A stretch of 64,000 nt of DNA from Cafeteria roenbergensis (lineage: Eukaryota > Sar > Bigyra > Bicosoecida > Cafeteriaceae): positions 484,951-548,950 of the forward strand of contig VLTN01000020.1 of NCBI GenBank assembly GCA_008330645.1, read 5' to 3'. The notes under the pieces are model-generated. The model was not told the DNA's origin. It ran no database searches and saw nothing but the letters and a program-made list of their open reading frames with translations. Positions 8,977-18,906 of the stretch are shown here, piece by piece. Position numbers and translations under genes: made by a program. The stretch's first letter is position 1; the number at the start of each line of letters is the position of its first letter.

Positions 8977-11469
8977 TCATAGCCTCAGGCGATCGCCGCC
9001 TTTGACGCCGCCTGCCTTGCCCGCCGTCGCCTGGTTCAGCTGCTTGGCCAGCCTTGACCCGAACTGCACGGCCCGCTTCGCAAGCACAGCGCTCGAGGCC
9101 AGCCCCAGCGACTTGGCCGCATCTCGCAGCACCGCCTTCTCGGCAACACCGCGGCCCTCCCCTGGCCGAACCAGGTCCTCCGGCCGCTGCCTCCCGGCAG
9201 CCGCGACCACCCGGCGGTCCAAAAACGGCGCCCGGAGCTCCTTGCCGCAGTCCGCGATCACGCGGTCGTCTCTGCCAAGGTTGCGCCGCCATATGCGCGC
9301 CTGGTCCTCGCACAGCACGGCGCGCAGGCGCTGCCTCGCAGCCTCGCCCCAGATCAGCCCATCGGTCCCGGGAGGACCGTGGGAGGCCGCGTCCGCCCCG
9401 TGGGCCTGAGCGGGGCCAGCTGCCGCTGCGGCCGCTGCAAAGGCCGTTTCGCCCTCGGCCGACCGCAGCGCGGCGGTCCTGTGGCGCGAGTAGCCGGCAA
9501 ATAGTTCGTCCGCCCCCTGGCCCGACAGCAGGACGCGGCACTGCGACCGCACCGCCAGCGGCGCAGCGCCGTCCTCGCTGCGCAGCCAGCCCGCCCCGTG
9601 CGACGCTAGCCACAGGGCGCCTGCGATGGACAGATCCATCACTGAGTCGTTAGTGCAGAGCACTCGCTGGAGGTGGCTGCCGACCACCAACACGTCCGAG
9701 GCCGGGCGGTCCACCTCGATCAGCCGCCACTCGCGGCCAGGACAGGCCCGTCGCAGGTCGGCGAGACAGGCCCTGGCCGACTCCCTGTCAGGGCTGCTGC
9801 GGCCGGCGGCGCCACCGCCCGCGGCGCAGCCCTTCGAAGCAGCGCCGGGCCCGCCACCACGCCCGCTGCCGCCCTCGGCGGCTGCTGCGGCCCTCCCCGT
9901 CGACGCAAAGCACACGCTCAGCAGGTCAATGGCCTCGCCATCCGGCGCAAACGCGTGGGCCAGCCGCGCCACGAGCGCGCAGTCCAACCCGCCGCTGAAC
10001 AGAACTGCGATCGACGAAGGCGTTTCCGCGGCCGCGCAGACGGTCCCGCACGCCTCCCCGGCACCGCCGTCCGGCACGGCCGTCCCAGCGCCCCCGCCCG
10101 CGGGAAGGCCAGCAGCTCTGCCAGCAGCTGCGCCCGGCTCGGTGGCCGAGGCGTCGCACGCGGGCGCGGCCGCCGCCTCAAGCCCTGCCAGCGCCGCGGC
10201 GGTGGGCAGCGCGCTGAGCCGCTGCAGGGGCAGCGCCGGGGCGTCGCAGCACAGCACCCTGTCCCGCACGGACAGCGCCAGCGCCTGCAGCAGCGACAGC
10301 GCCGCCTCCCCCGCCCCGCCCGCGGCCGCAGCGGCCACCAGCGACGACACCGCCGGATCGAGCGACGCCTCCAAGTCCACAGCAGCACGCGAAACCGTTG
10401 AAGCAGAGCCGGCGCGCCCAGCGTCCTCCGCAGCCGCCGCCTCTGCAGCCGAGGCCTCCGCGGCAGGGCGCGGCCGCGCACAGTCTCCCAAGTGAGCGGC
10501 TGGGACCCTTGGCCAGGCCGCTCCGTGCGCAGCTCTGCCGATCACCATCAGCTCCGCATCACCCACCGCCGTCCATCCGTCGTGCCTCGCCGCCGGGCCC
10601 GCCGCGGAGCCAGCCCTGGGCGCTCCAGCACCTGGCGCCGCCGCGGAGCCCACCGCTGGCCGGAGCAGAGCGGCCGCGTGCGGCGGCAGGTCCACGCAGC
10701 CCCACCGCGCCCAGCCGCCCGCCGCCCAAGCAGGGGCGCCTGCGTCGTCGGCTGACGCTGCGGCGCCGAACAGCTCTGCCAGCAGAGCCAGGGAGCGAAA
10801 CCGCTCTGCGCCCAGCGCGATCGCTTCACGGCTGCTCGAAGCGTCTGCGCAGTCGTGTGCTTGGCCGGGAGGATTCGCCTTCCCGCTGGAGGCCTCTGCC
10901 GTGCCGGCGCCGGGCTCTGCCGGCATTGGTGAGAGGGCGTGCGCGGGCGGCGGGATGACCGATGCGAGGAGAAGCCCGCCCCTGTACGGGGCCACGAGCA
11001 GCGACCTGCGCCCCAGAGGGTCCCTGAAGGCGACCGCGCACTGCGTGGCGGCGTGAACGAAGACGGCGGCCATAGGCGCGTGCAGCGGAGCAACGGCGCG
11101 AGAGACCGCCGATGCGACCGCACGAGGGTCGGACAGCCCCTCGCAGGCATCGCTGAGAAGGTCCCGAAGGAAGACGGTGTCGCCTTGGCCCCGGCACGCC
11201 GCAACCGTGCCCGGAGGCCCGTGAAAGACTTCCCCGTTCCACAACAACATGTCGCCCCTCGCGCTCACAGACGGCTGTACCACGGGGCTCGCGCCCCTGA
11301 TGTGAAGCACGGAAGCTGCAGCCACTCCCGAACCTCCGAGGCAGCTTTGGACCACTGGGCCCGAGCTCGGCCCGCGTCGCCGCAGCAGCGCAAGAATTTC
11401 GGCAACCACGGGATCATCCGCCCCCGGAGCGCGCCCTGCGGCCCCGAGCCAGAAGAGGATGCCACACAT
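8977..11469 (-). CDS. ASNSD1: Asparagine synthetase domain-containing protein (ASNSD1 type)
   Basis: 830 residues, one exon, starting MCGILFWLG. The Cys at position 2 is the expected nucleophile of a class II glutamine amidotransferase. The C-terminal half is an asparagine-synthase ATP-pyrophosphatase domain: LFSGGLDCALV (the SGGxD loop, near residue 490), LSGQGADELFAGYSRHR near 650, and ELRAPFLDRRVVAAA. The domain order and length fit ASNSD1 better than asparagine synthetase AsnB/ASNS, which is about 550 residues and lacks the long central Ala/Gly-rich spacer seen here. The reaction of ASNSD1 proteins is not established. The start is fixed by the requirement for Cys2. It is followed upstream (transcriptionally) by another minus-strand gene. 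Confidence 0.88.
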   Translation of the reverse strand: MCGILFWLGAAGRAPGADDPVVAEILALLRRRGPSSGPVVQSCLGGSGVAAASVLHIRGASPVVQPSVSARGDMLLWNGEVFHGPPGTVAACRGQGDTVFLRDLLSDACEGLSDPRAVASAVSRAVAPLHAPMAAVFVHAATQCAVAFRDPLGRRSLLVAPYRGGLLLASVIPPPAHALSPMPAEPGAGTAEASSGKANPPGQAHDCADASSSREAIALGAERFRSLALLAELFGAAASADDAGAPAWAAGGWARWGCVDLPPHAAALLRPAVGSAAAPGAGAPRAGSAAGPAARHDGWTAVGDAELMVIGRAAHGAAWPRVPAAHLGDCARPRPAAEASAAEAAAAEDAGRAGSASTVSRAAVDLEASLDPAVSSLVAAAAAGGAGEAALSLLQALALSVRDRVLCCDAPALPLQRLSALPTAAALAGLEAAAAPACDASATEPGAAAGRAAGLPAGGGAGTAVPDGGAGEACGTVCAAAETPSSIAVLFSGGLDCALVARLAHAFAPDGEAIDLLSVCFASTGRAAAAAEGGSGRGGGPGAASKGCAAGGGAAGRSSPDRESARACLADLRRACPGREWRLIEVDRPASDVLVVGSHLQRVLCTNDSVMDLSIAGALWLASHGAGWLRSEDGAAPLAVRSQCRVLLSGQGADELFAGYSRHRTAALRSAEGETAFAAAAAAAGPAQAHGADAASHGPPGTDGLIWGEAARQRLRAVLCEDQARIWRRNLGRDDRVIADCGKELRAPFLDRRVVAAAGRQRPEDLVRPGEGRGVAEKAVLRDAAKSLGLASSAVLAKRAVQFGSRLAKQLNQATAGKAGGVKGGDRLRL

Positions 11470-11794
11470 TGCGCCGCGTCGCGCAACCCTGTCGGGCTAC
11501 GCCCAGGAACGGCGGCGTGCGGAACTGGTTTGCCGAATCGCGCACAAGCGGGTATTCCCTTCGTGGCAAATATGCACTTGACCGTGCAGCACACGCATCT
11601 TTGACACGTCACGCAACGCGCCACGACTCGGAAGCTAGGGACGCTCGCGATGCGGCCCCATTTCAAGGACGCTGCCCCGGGGCGCTCGCTGCGGCTCCCC
11701 GTGGCTCGGGGCACAACGCCGCCCGTCGCCGCAGCACGCGCGCGGCGGCGCAGAGCAGGCGCTTGGCGCTCGCGAGCGCCACTCTGCTTCGCCG
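11470..11794. other. Spacer upstream of ASNSD1
   Basis: About 325 bases between the start of ASNSD1 and the stop of the next minus-strand gene. It must hold the ASNSD1 promoter. No repeat or RNA gene was recognised. Confidence 0.6.
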
Positions 11795-13245
11795 CTACGC
11801 CGTGGCGGTGCTGGCGGCGCTGCGGCTGGTGCCGGGGGGCTCGTCCTCGAACCGCATGCCGCCGACGTCGGCCTCCACGCCCTCCTCCTCCTCCTCGCTG
11901 GCGCTGCGCGGCCTGGCCTCGGCGGCGGCGCCGCTGCGCCGCTCCGCAGCCTGCTCCAGCCTGCTCTGCTCCGTGTGAACGGCCCTGCACCCGATGACAG
12001 CCCGGCGCCGCACTTCGTCAACCTGCTCCCTCCAGTCGGATGCCGTGGAGACGGAGCGTGTGACCGGGCCGAGTGCCTGGCCGCCGCCCGCAAACACAAG
12101 CCGGAGCCGCCAGCTCCGGCCCTCGGCGACGGAAGCAGACGCCGAGGCCTGCGACGAATCGTCAGCCGACACCCTGACCGGCGCCGCCGCGACGGAGGCC
12201 ACTGACACGAGCGGCGCGCTCACCGCCACCGCGCGGCTGCAGCAGGAGCTGAAACAGCTGGGCAGCGGGACGCTGGGCCCGTCCGACACGGTGGGCGCCA
12301 GGGCGCGGGCCTCGCCGCCGTGCGGGAGCATCGGGGTCGTCGTCGGCAGAGCCGCATGGGCCCGCCGCGCGGCCGACGCACGGACGCGCGCCGCCGCGGC
12401 CAGCTCATAGGACCCCAGCGAAACCGCGTCCTTGGGGCGGCAACCGTACCTGCAGCAGCAGAACAGGTCGTTGGCAGCGTGCGAAGCGTCCCGCCCCGCG
12501 AGACTGAGCACTGACTGCGACCAGACGGTGATGCGGCCGCCGCCCGGGATGTCGGCGTCGCAGTCCAGACCCTCCACCCGGGCCAGCAGCCACACAAGGA
12601 CGCCAAGCGCGAGCAAGACCGCGGATATTGCGGCCTGCCACCAGGTTCCCGACTCGCCGTCCTTGAATATGCCCAGGCTGGGGTCGATCGAGGCGGCCGT
12701 CAGCACGGCTCCCCCGACGAGCGCGACTGTTCCGATGGCGATTTGAGCCCACGGAAACAGGCGCACGGAGACCTGCGCAAGGCACGGAACCAGGGGGCGC
12801 GGGGGGGGGGGGGGGGGGGGGGGCGCGGGGGAGCGATGGGCTGACCAACGCGTCGCAGCCGCTGCAGCGTGCTGGTCGGAAGGGGCAGCGGCCGCAGGCG
12901 CGCGTCCTGACTCGAGCTCGGCTGAACAGCGCCGAGGCAAGCGGCACTCCCGAGGCAGCTTGGTTGGAAGCGGATCGGCAGACCTCGGCCTGCCTCAGCG
13001 GCTTCCTGCGCAGCGGCGGGGCGGGGCCGCCGCTGTTGCAGCAGCAACGGGCGGCTCACATGCATTAGCGCCTCCGGGTCGTCAAGAGCGCCCAGGCCGA
13101 TGGCAGTGCCTCCAGAGATGCCCTGGGCTGTCGGCGAGGGATCCGTGGGGACGCGCTGCGGACACGGCGCGGCGATGGCGGAGCGGTCTCTGTTTGCGGC
13201 AGCGATGGAAAAGCAAGCGCGGCCAAGCGGCCATCGCGCCGGCAA
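11795..13245 (-). CDS. Unidentified membrane protein, 5' end unresolved
   Basis: Two exons can be placed: one ending at 13060 and one covering 12772-11795. They join in phase 0 as ...DPEALMH/VSVRLF.... The intron (12773-13059) begins GTGAGC, ends GCGCAG and carries a run of 23 C on the coding strand 28 bases before the acceptor. The second exon has two hydrophobic segments, IAIGTVALVGGAVLTA and AAISAVLLALGVLVWLLA, then a Cys cluster FCCCRYGC and a long low-complexity tail with a Glu run. The open frame goes up to 13245, but the first residue there is TTG. A further upstream exon ending at the GTGAG near 13425 is possible. No family was recognised. Confidence 0.5.
12801..12823 (-). repeat. C homopolymer in an intron
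   Basis: Twenty-three consecutive G on the plus strand, read as C in the minus-strand gene. It sits 28 bases before the splice acceptor, where a polypyrimidine tract is expected. Confidence 0.85.
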
Positions 13246-13768
13246 AGACCGCGCCCTCTCGCGCCGCGGGCGGGCGGCTCACCACGCGGCCATGCGCCCT
13301 ACGAGCGCCAGCAAACCGCTGCATCGCCGCAAGCCCCCCTGCCTCAGGCTGGCCCGGCCGGGGCTGCGAGTGACCACTGCGGGCAGTTGCCGCAAGGTTC
13401 CGTGCGCCTGCTCTGCCTCAGGCCCTCACGCCTTGCGGGCGTGAGCTGATGCGACCGCAGGCCAGACGCGGAACGCCAGGGCCTTCGCGCCCCCACACAC
13501 GTGCGTGCCACGGTAACTTGCCAGCGTGTTGCTTTGTCGCTCGATTGGGCCGTGGCTGCGAGCTGGCACACGCACACATACCGAAGCGCTCGCAGCTGGC
13601 CATCACTGGCGAATCACCGCCCGCGCCTCGGTGGCCTCGGCACAACGCGGCCCCGCAGCGCACCCGAGGGAGACGGGAAGGGGAGGCGGGGGGCGGGGGG
13701 GCACAAAATCGCTGCGACCGCCCGGAGGCGAGGGGAAAAGCCGCGGCCGCGCGCAGCGTTGTTGCCGG
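13246..13768. other. Spacer downstream of VPS11
   Basis: About 520 bases between the membrane-protein gene's visible 5' part and the VPS11 stop. It includes G-rich tracts near 13,680-13,707. It may hold an undetected first exon of the membrane-protein gene; nothing else was recognised. Confidence 0.4.
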
Positions 13769-16700
13769 CTACGTGCGCGCAGGCGGCGCCAGGTCGGCCG
13801 TGAGCGGCTCCACCACGCCCTTGCCGAGGAACTCCGCCACCGCAGCGAACTGGCCGCCCCTCTCCTCCGGGTCGTCCAGCACGGCGAAGAAGCGGGCCTT
13901 GTCCCTGGCTGCCGCCGCCACCTGCCGCCGCAGCTCCAGCGTGTGCATGTGGTCGCCGTGGCACACCGGGCACACCAGCTCGTCCCCGAACGCGTCCACC
14001 TCGCCCCGTAGGAAGGAATGCTCTCTGTCGACGTCGGCGGTCAGCCGCCGCCCTGCCAGCACCCTGCCGCAGAGGAAGTGGACGCTTGGGCCGTCCAGCT
14101 CTGCCCCCGTGAAGCGCGAGCGCTCTGCCACAAAGGGCACCCCGGGGCCGCGCAGCTGACGCAGCTCGGTGCGCATCACCTCCGTCTCCGCGCGGTGCGC
14201 GCGCGTGGCCGCCTCCGCCTCCACAGCCGCACGCTCCGTCTCGCCCAGCGCCCGCTCCAGCAGCGGCTTCACCACCCTCAGCGGCACCTGGCTGTTCTGT
14301 GAGAGGATCTCCACGGCCTGCAACGGGGCCATGCCGCCCACGGTCACCGCCGCCTCCACGCACTGGGACAGCGCCTCCTCCTCGTCCTCCGCGTCCGTGC
14401 CGGTCAGGAACACGGCACCAGCACCGGAGCCGGCATCGCCGGCGTCATCGTCGCCGGGTCCGGCAGCGTGGCCGCCGCTGCCCTCGGCAGTGTCAGCCCG
14501 CCCCACGAAGCAGCGCACGATGGCCACCATGGCCTCCCCCCATAGGGACCCGTCAGAGGCCTGGTGGGCCGCGCAGTGGTCCAGGAGCGCCTGTCGCGCC
14601 GTCACCACGTCGTCCCAGCGACGCGCCGACGTCGCGCCCTCCATGAGCGACACGTGTCGCTCCATCGCCGCGCGAACGCCGCTCGAACCAGCGCGCGCCA
14701 TGAGACGAAGAGACCCGTCCTCGAAGCCGAACCGGCGGCACATAGCAAGCGCCGCGTCCGCCTCCACGGGGCAGCGCGACGTGTTCTCCAGCACCCCAGC
14801 GAGCACGCGGCGGGAGAGGGCCGCTGCGCCGCTGCCGGCAGAGCGCTTCCCGGGGCGGGGCACCCACCGCCAGAGCGCCGTGGAGGCAGAGCCGTCCGCA
14901 GCGGCCACACTCGAAGCGAGAGCGCTCGGCGCCGAGCCGCCCCCCGTCCTGGCCTTGGAAGCGGAGGCCTGCTGGGCAGAGCTGGCAGAGCTGGCAGCGA
15001 CCGCTGCGGGAGGCAGCATCGGCACCAGCATCTGAGTCTCCGGGTCGCCGACGTCAGGCCGCAGGCTGAGCTCGAGGAGCGCCAGCGCCGCCGCGGGGGA
15101 GAGCGCCGGCGCCGACGCAGACCCCGCCACCGCAGACAGCAGCCGCCGCAGCTGGGCGTCGAGAAGCCTGCGAAGCCGCGAGTCGGCAGAGCCTGCAAGC
15201 AGAGCCGCATTTGCTGCCGTCGCGAAGTCAGGGGGGCTCTGCCCTCCACCGGCAGCCGCCGCGCCGGCGGCGGCGGCGGCGCCGGCACCGGCGGCCGCCC
15301 CGCCCGAGTCGTCCGCCGGCAGGGCCACAGCGTCGCTCGGCGCAGCGAGCCCCTCCGGCGGCAGCTCGAAGAGCGGGAGGAAGCGGCCGACGTGGCTCCG
15401 GACGGTGCTGGGCGCGCGGGGGTCCCGTCTGCCCTGAAGCCGCGCCTCGGAAGCGCAGGCCGCGTCCGCGCGAGCGCGCCAGGCCGCCAGGTCGGCGGTG
15501 TCGCCGTCCAGCGCCACCAGCGCAGTCTCTGTGGCCGCCGCCACGTCGGGCACCCAGCCCGTGCACAGGTCCTTGATCACGTCGGCCGTGTCCGATGGCA
15601 TTGCTCGGAGCAGCCTGGCGCCCCAGCGAAGGGTGACGCGCTCTGCAACTGAGTGCGGCAGAGCCCGCAGGTAGCGCAGAGCCGCCGACGCGTCGCTCAG
15701 CTGGCCCGCCCAGAGCCCCACCGCAGCCTCGTGCCTGTGCGACCGGACTGCGAGGTTGAGAGCGAAGGCGGCGAACTCGGGCAGACCGGCCTGCGACAGC
15801 TCGGTGATTGCGCGGGACACGTCGAGCGACCCCTGCCCGGCGCCCCGGCGGCCGTGGCCGCCACCTGCTGCAGCCGCCACTGCGCGCTCGCCCTCGGCGT
15901 CGCCCTTCCCAGCCCCGCCGCCGCTGCCGCTGCCGCTGCCGCCGTCGCGCCCGGCCGATGCGTGGCCAGCGTCGTCCTCCTCGTCCAGGGGGTCCGCCTT
16001 GGCCGACCTGATGAACGACCGCAGCTTCGCTAGCACGCGCAGCTTGCGAGCCGATGCAGAGCCGTGGAAGGCGTCCCCGTCGCCGTCCGCGTCGGCGTCG
16101 CGCCCGCCCCGCCGGCTGCTCGCGCCGCCAGCCGTCCTTGAACGCCGCCCTCCGCGGCCGCGCCGTCCGCGCCTGCCGCCAGGCTTCCCTCCTGCGCCCG
16201 CCCGGCCTCGCCCCGCAGACCCACCGGCCCCGTCAACGGCCGCCTCGTCCTCGTCCTCCTCCCCGTCGCCGTCGTCATCCTCCTCGTCATCGTCATCGAA
16301 GCCGTCGCCGCCAAAGTCTGCGTCGCTCCCGCCGGAGTCACTGCTGTCGCTCCCGCCGCCGCCCTCGCCGTCCGAGGCGCTCAGCTCCGCCTCCGCCTCG
16401 GCCGGCCCAGACGCCGCCGCCGCCGCCGCCGCGGCTCGCGTGTAGCAGTTGATCAGCAGCGTGGTGTGCTCCGCCGACGCGTGGCCCTTCTCGTGCAGGG
16501 CCTCCAGATAGAGCACGAGGTTGGACGTCTGCGGGGCGGCCAGGAACCGCCGCACCACGTACGAGGGCTCCACGAAACCGATCGTCTCGGCGAACCGCTG
16601 CGCCGCCTCGCGGAAGCGGCCCTCCGCGTAGGCGACGTCACCCTGCTCCCTCACGATGGCAGCCACAGCGGCCGGGCCAAAGTCGGCCGACGAGCGAGCC

Positions 16701-18589
16701 AGACGCACGGCCACGTCGAAGCGCCGCGCCGCCCGCAGCGCCGCCAGCTTGTCCGCCGTGCTCCGCTCCCAGAGGCAGTGGACGCAGCCCTCCGTGGTCA
16801 CCACCAGCAGCACGCCGCTCCAGCCCCAGAGAATGTCCGTTACGGCGTGGGTGCGGGGCGCGTGGCGGGCCCCCGCCGCCACGCCAGCGCCCGCCCCCCC
16901 TCCCGCTCCCATGAGCGCGGCGGCCGTTTGCGCCTGCATCAGCGGCAGCGGCATGGTCAGCACGGCCAGCTGGTTGCGGATGTCCAGCACGCTGACGGCC
17001 TGCCGCTCCCCCGATGACGTCACCACCACGAGCCGGCCGCGCGCCCAGCTGACCCCCCGCTTCTGGCCCGCGAGGGAGAAAAACGGCCCGCGTGACTGGG
17101 GCGTGACCGGCGCAATGCCCCCGTCGCCGGCAATGACCAACACTCCGTTCTCGGCCACGCAGCTGCAGCCGGCAGCCGCCCCCTCCTCAGAGAGGAGGAC
17201 GCGGGGCCCCCCCGCCGACGGCGTCGCTCGGAACGGCCGCGGCGCGCCCTTGCCCCCGCCGCCGCCAGCGTCGCCGCCGGCCTCGGCGTCCCCGCCGTCG
17301 TCCTCCACGGCGGCAGCCGCTGCCGGGCTGCGATCGAAGTTTCGCCTTCGCAGCAGCTGCGTCACGGTGGGCATTCGCCGCAGCGACTGGGGCAGGGAGT
17401 CCCCCGTGAAGAAGGACCAGCAACTCTGCTCCGTCACGACGTAGAGCACCTGAATCCTGCCGGATCCTGCCACCGCGGCGGCCCCGCTGTCCTCCGCGTC
17501 GGCCATGCCGGGCGGCACCGGTTCGTCCAGCGACGTCTCCGAGTGACGGCAGAAGAACAGACCGGTGACGGCTCTGCCGGTGTGACCGGCCCCGCGCCGC
17601 TCTGCTGGGGGCTCAAACTTGGCCGAGGGCGGCAGGATCGTCACCTGGGCCACGGAGCCCCCGCGGGGCCGCGACAGGTCCCCCCTGATAAGGATGACGG
17701 CCCCGTTGGCAAGGCCCACGGCGGCAGAGTGGAGGTCCTCCGCCACGGCGACGGCGGTGACCGCGGGGCACAGGTCGGGGTCGACGTCCAGCGGGATGTC
17801 GCGGAGGAGGACGGGGGGCCAGGATGAGGAGGAGGAGGCGGAGGAGGCTGCGAGCGCCGCAAAGCTGGAAGCGCCGACGCCAGCTGCGGCCGCTGCGGCC
17901 GCCGCCGAGGAGGCGGAGCCGGCAGAGACAGCGGCAGCGGCGGCGGCGGAGGAGGAGGACGAGGAGGAGGAGGCCTCTGCGGGCGACGTGCGCCAGATGC
18001 GGAGGCGCGGCCGCACCTCTGCCGTGCGGGCGAGGGCGGCCTCCACGGCGGCAGACATGGGCTCCATATCCGCCGTCACGCTGCCGGCGGCCGCGCCCTC
18101 GGCCTCGGGGTCGGTGTCGCCTGTGCCGTCCGGCCCGCCGTGGGGCGGCCAGGCGTTGGCCTCGGCGAGGTGGTTGCGGGCCGCGACCACCATGGCGCGG
18201 CGGGCAGACCGCACGTCCGTGTCCCGCCAGTCCTGTCCGTCGCCAAAGGTGGCCACGATGTCGGATCCCGCCATGGGCATCACGTGCGTCACCCGCAGCA
18301 CGTGTGCCCGCCAGCGCTTGAAGGGCTCGCCCGAGTTCTCGATTATGCCGGCGACGCCTCCGTGGCAGCCCGCGTAGAAGCGGCCACGCGCGAAGCCGGT
18401 GCAGATCACGTCGAAGGCCTGCAGCAGGCGGTACGGGCCCTCGGGCTCCTCGCCGGTGGACAGGTCGCGGTCCTGCATGGGCGCCCCGCCCTCTCGCCGC
18501 ATCTGCTCCTGGATGAGCTCCTTGTCATCCTTGCTCAGCACGGGCCCGGCAAGCAGCGCCTTGTCGAAGAAATTGAACCGTTTCCACAT
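13769..18589 (-). CDS. VPS11: Vacuolar sorting protein VPS11 (HOPS/CORVET core), RING degenerate
   Basis: Core subunit of the HOPS and CORVET tethers that drive fusion at endosomes and the lysosome/vacuole. About 1606 residues, against about 940 in animals. It starts MWKRFNFFDKALLAGPVLSK, matching the family's WRRFVFFDKE. Then come a beta-propeller region (RVTHVMPM, VTGLFFCR, LYVVTEQS, KRGVSWARGRLVVVTSSGER) and the clathrin-repeat part (FVEPSYVVRRFLAAPQTSNL, HTTLLINCYTRA, LRYLRALPHS, PLQAVEILSQNSQVPLRVVK). The C terminus keeps ELDGPSVHFLCG and CPVCHGDH but lacks most other RING zinc ligands. A long Asp/Glu/Ser/Gly-rich insert (coding 15,900-16,400) sits in the middle. The frame is open upstream to 19312, but only from 18589 is there family similarity. 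Confidence 0.93.
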   Translation of the reverse strand: MWKRFNFFDKALLAGPVLSKDDKELIQEQMRREGGAPMQDRDLSTGEEPEGPYRLLQAFDVICTGFARGRFYAGCHGGVAGIIENSGEPFKRWRAHVLRVTHVMPMAGSDIVATFGDGQDWRDTDVRSARRAMVVAARNHLAEANAWPPHGGPDGTGDTDPEAEGAAAGSVTADMEPMSAAVEAALARTAEVRPRLRIWRTSPAEASSSSSSSSAAAAAAVSAGSASSAAAAAAAAGVGASSFAALAASSASSSSSWPPVLLRDIPLDVDPDLCPAVTAVAVAEDLHSAAVGLANGAVILIRGDLSRPRGGSVAQVTILPPSAKFEPPAERRGAGHTGRAVTGLFFCRHSETSLDEPVPPGMADAEDSGAAAVAGSGRIQVLYVVTEQSCWSFFTGDSLPQSLRRMPTVTQLLRRRNFDRSPAAAAAVEDDGGDAEAGGDAGGGGGKGAPRPFRATPSAGGPRVLLSEEGAAAGCSCVAENGVLVIAGDGGIAPVTPQSRGPFFSLAGQKRGVSWARGRLVVVTSSGERQAVSVLDIRNQLAVLTMPLPLMQAQTAAALMGAGGGAGAGVAAGARHAPRTHAVTDILWGWSGVLLVVTTEGCVHCLWERSTADKLAALRAARRFDVAVRLARSSADFGPAAVAAIVREQGDVAYAEGRFREAAQRFAETIGFVEPSYVVRRFLAAPQTSNLVLYLEALHEKGHASAEHTTLLINCYTRAAAAAAAASGPAEAEAELSASDGEGGGGSDSSDSGGSDADFGGDGFDDDDEEDDDGDGEEDEDEAAVDGAGGSAGRGRAGAGGKPGGRRGRRGRGGRRSRTAGGASSRRGGRDADADGDGDAFHGSASARKLRVLAKLRSFIRSAKADPLDEEDDAGHASAGRDGGSGSGSGGGAGKGDAEGERAVAAAAGGGHGRRGAGQGSLDVSRAITELSQAGLPEFAAFALNLAVRSHRHEAAVGLWAGQLSDASAALRYLRALPHSVAERVTLRWGARLLRAMPSDTADVIKDLCTGWVPDVAAATETALVALDGDTADLAAWRARADAACASEARLQGRRDPRAPSTVRSHVGRFLPLFELPPEGLAAPSDAVALPADDSGGAAAGAGAAAAAGAAAAGGGQSPPDFATAANAALLAGSADSRLRRLLDAQLRRLLSAVAGSASAPALSPAAALALLELSLRPDVGDPETQMLVPMLPPAAVAASSASSAQQASASKARTGGGSAPSALASSVAAADGSASTALWRWVPRPGKRSAGSGAAALSRRVLAGVLENTSRCPVEADAALAMCRRFGFEDGSLRLMARAGSSGVRAAMERHVSLMEGATSARRWDDVVTARQALLDHCAAHQASDGSLWGEAMVAIVRCFVGRADTAEGSGGHAAGPGDDDAGDAGSGAGAVFLTGTDAEDEEEALSQCVEAAVTVGGMAPLQAVEILSQNSQVPLRVVKPLLERALGETERAAVEAEAATRAHRAETEVMRTELRQLRGPGVPFVAERSRFTGAELDGPSVHFLCGRVLAGRRLTADVDREHSFLRGEVDAFGDELVCPVCHGDHMHTLELRRQVAAAARDKARFFAVLDDPEERGGQFAAVAEFLGKGVVEPLTADLAPPART

Positions 18590-18906
18590 GGCTTGCAACC
18601 ACGACGCTGCTTGGTGCTGGACCGAGCGCTGCGCGCCACCGCGGCTGCAGGCGGACGGGCACGCGGGAGGGGCGCGGCGAAGGCTGCCTGCACCCGCACC
18701 GCTCTGGACGGACCAGAGGAGTGCCCTCGGGGCCGCAGGGTTCTGCCCTCGGCGCGCCCGGCCTGGCAAGCTGAACTTGCGGCGAGCGGCTCTGCCGGGC
18801 GCGGCCAGACCAAGCCGGATCGCCGGCCGGCCCGCTGTGCAGCAGCAGCCCCATCGGGCCGCGCGCACTCGGGACCGCCGCCCGCCATCTCCACGAGCCC
18901 TTCCCA
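18590..18906. promoter_or_regulatory. Shared upstream region of VPS11 and PSMA4
   Basis: 317 bases between divergent start codons, so both promoters lie here or extend into the first introns. No TATA-like element was seen. Confidence 0.45.

Noticed and set aside
8129-9613. A minus-strand frame with a 12-residue SNDRWERHAAPP repeat
   Set aside because: It is translation of the 36-base minisatellite and overlaps the well-supported ASNSD1 gene on the same strand in another frame.
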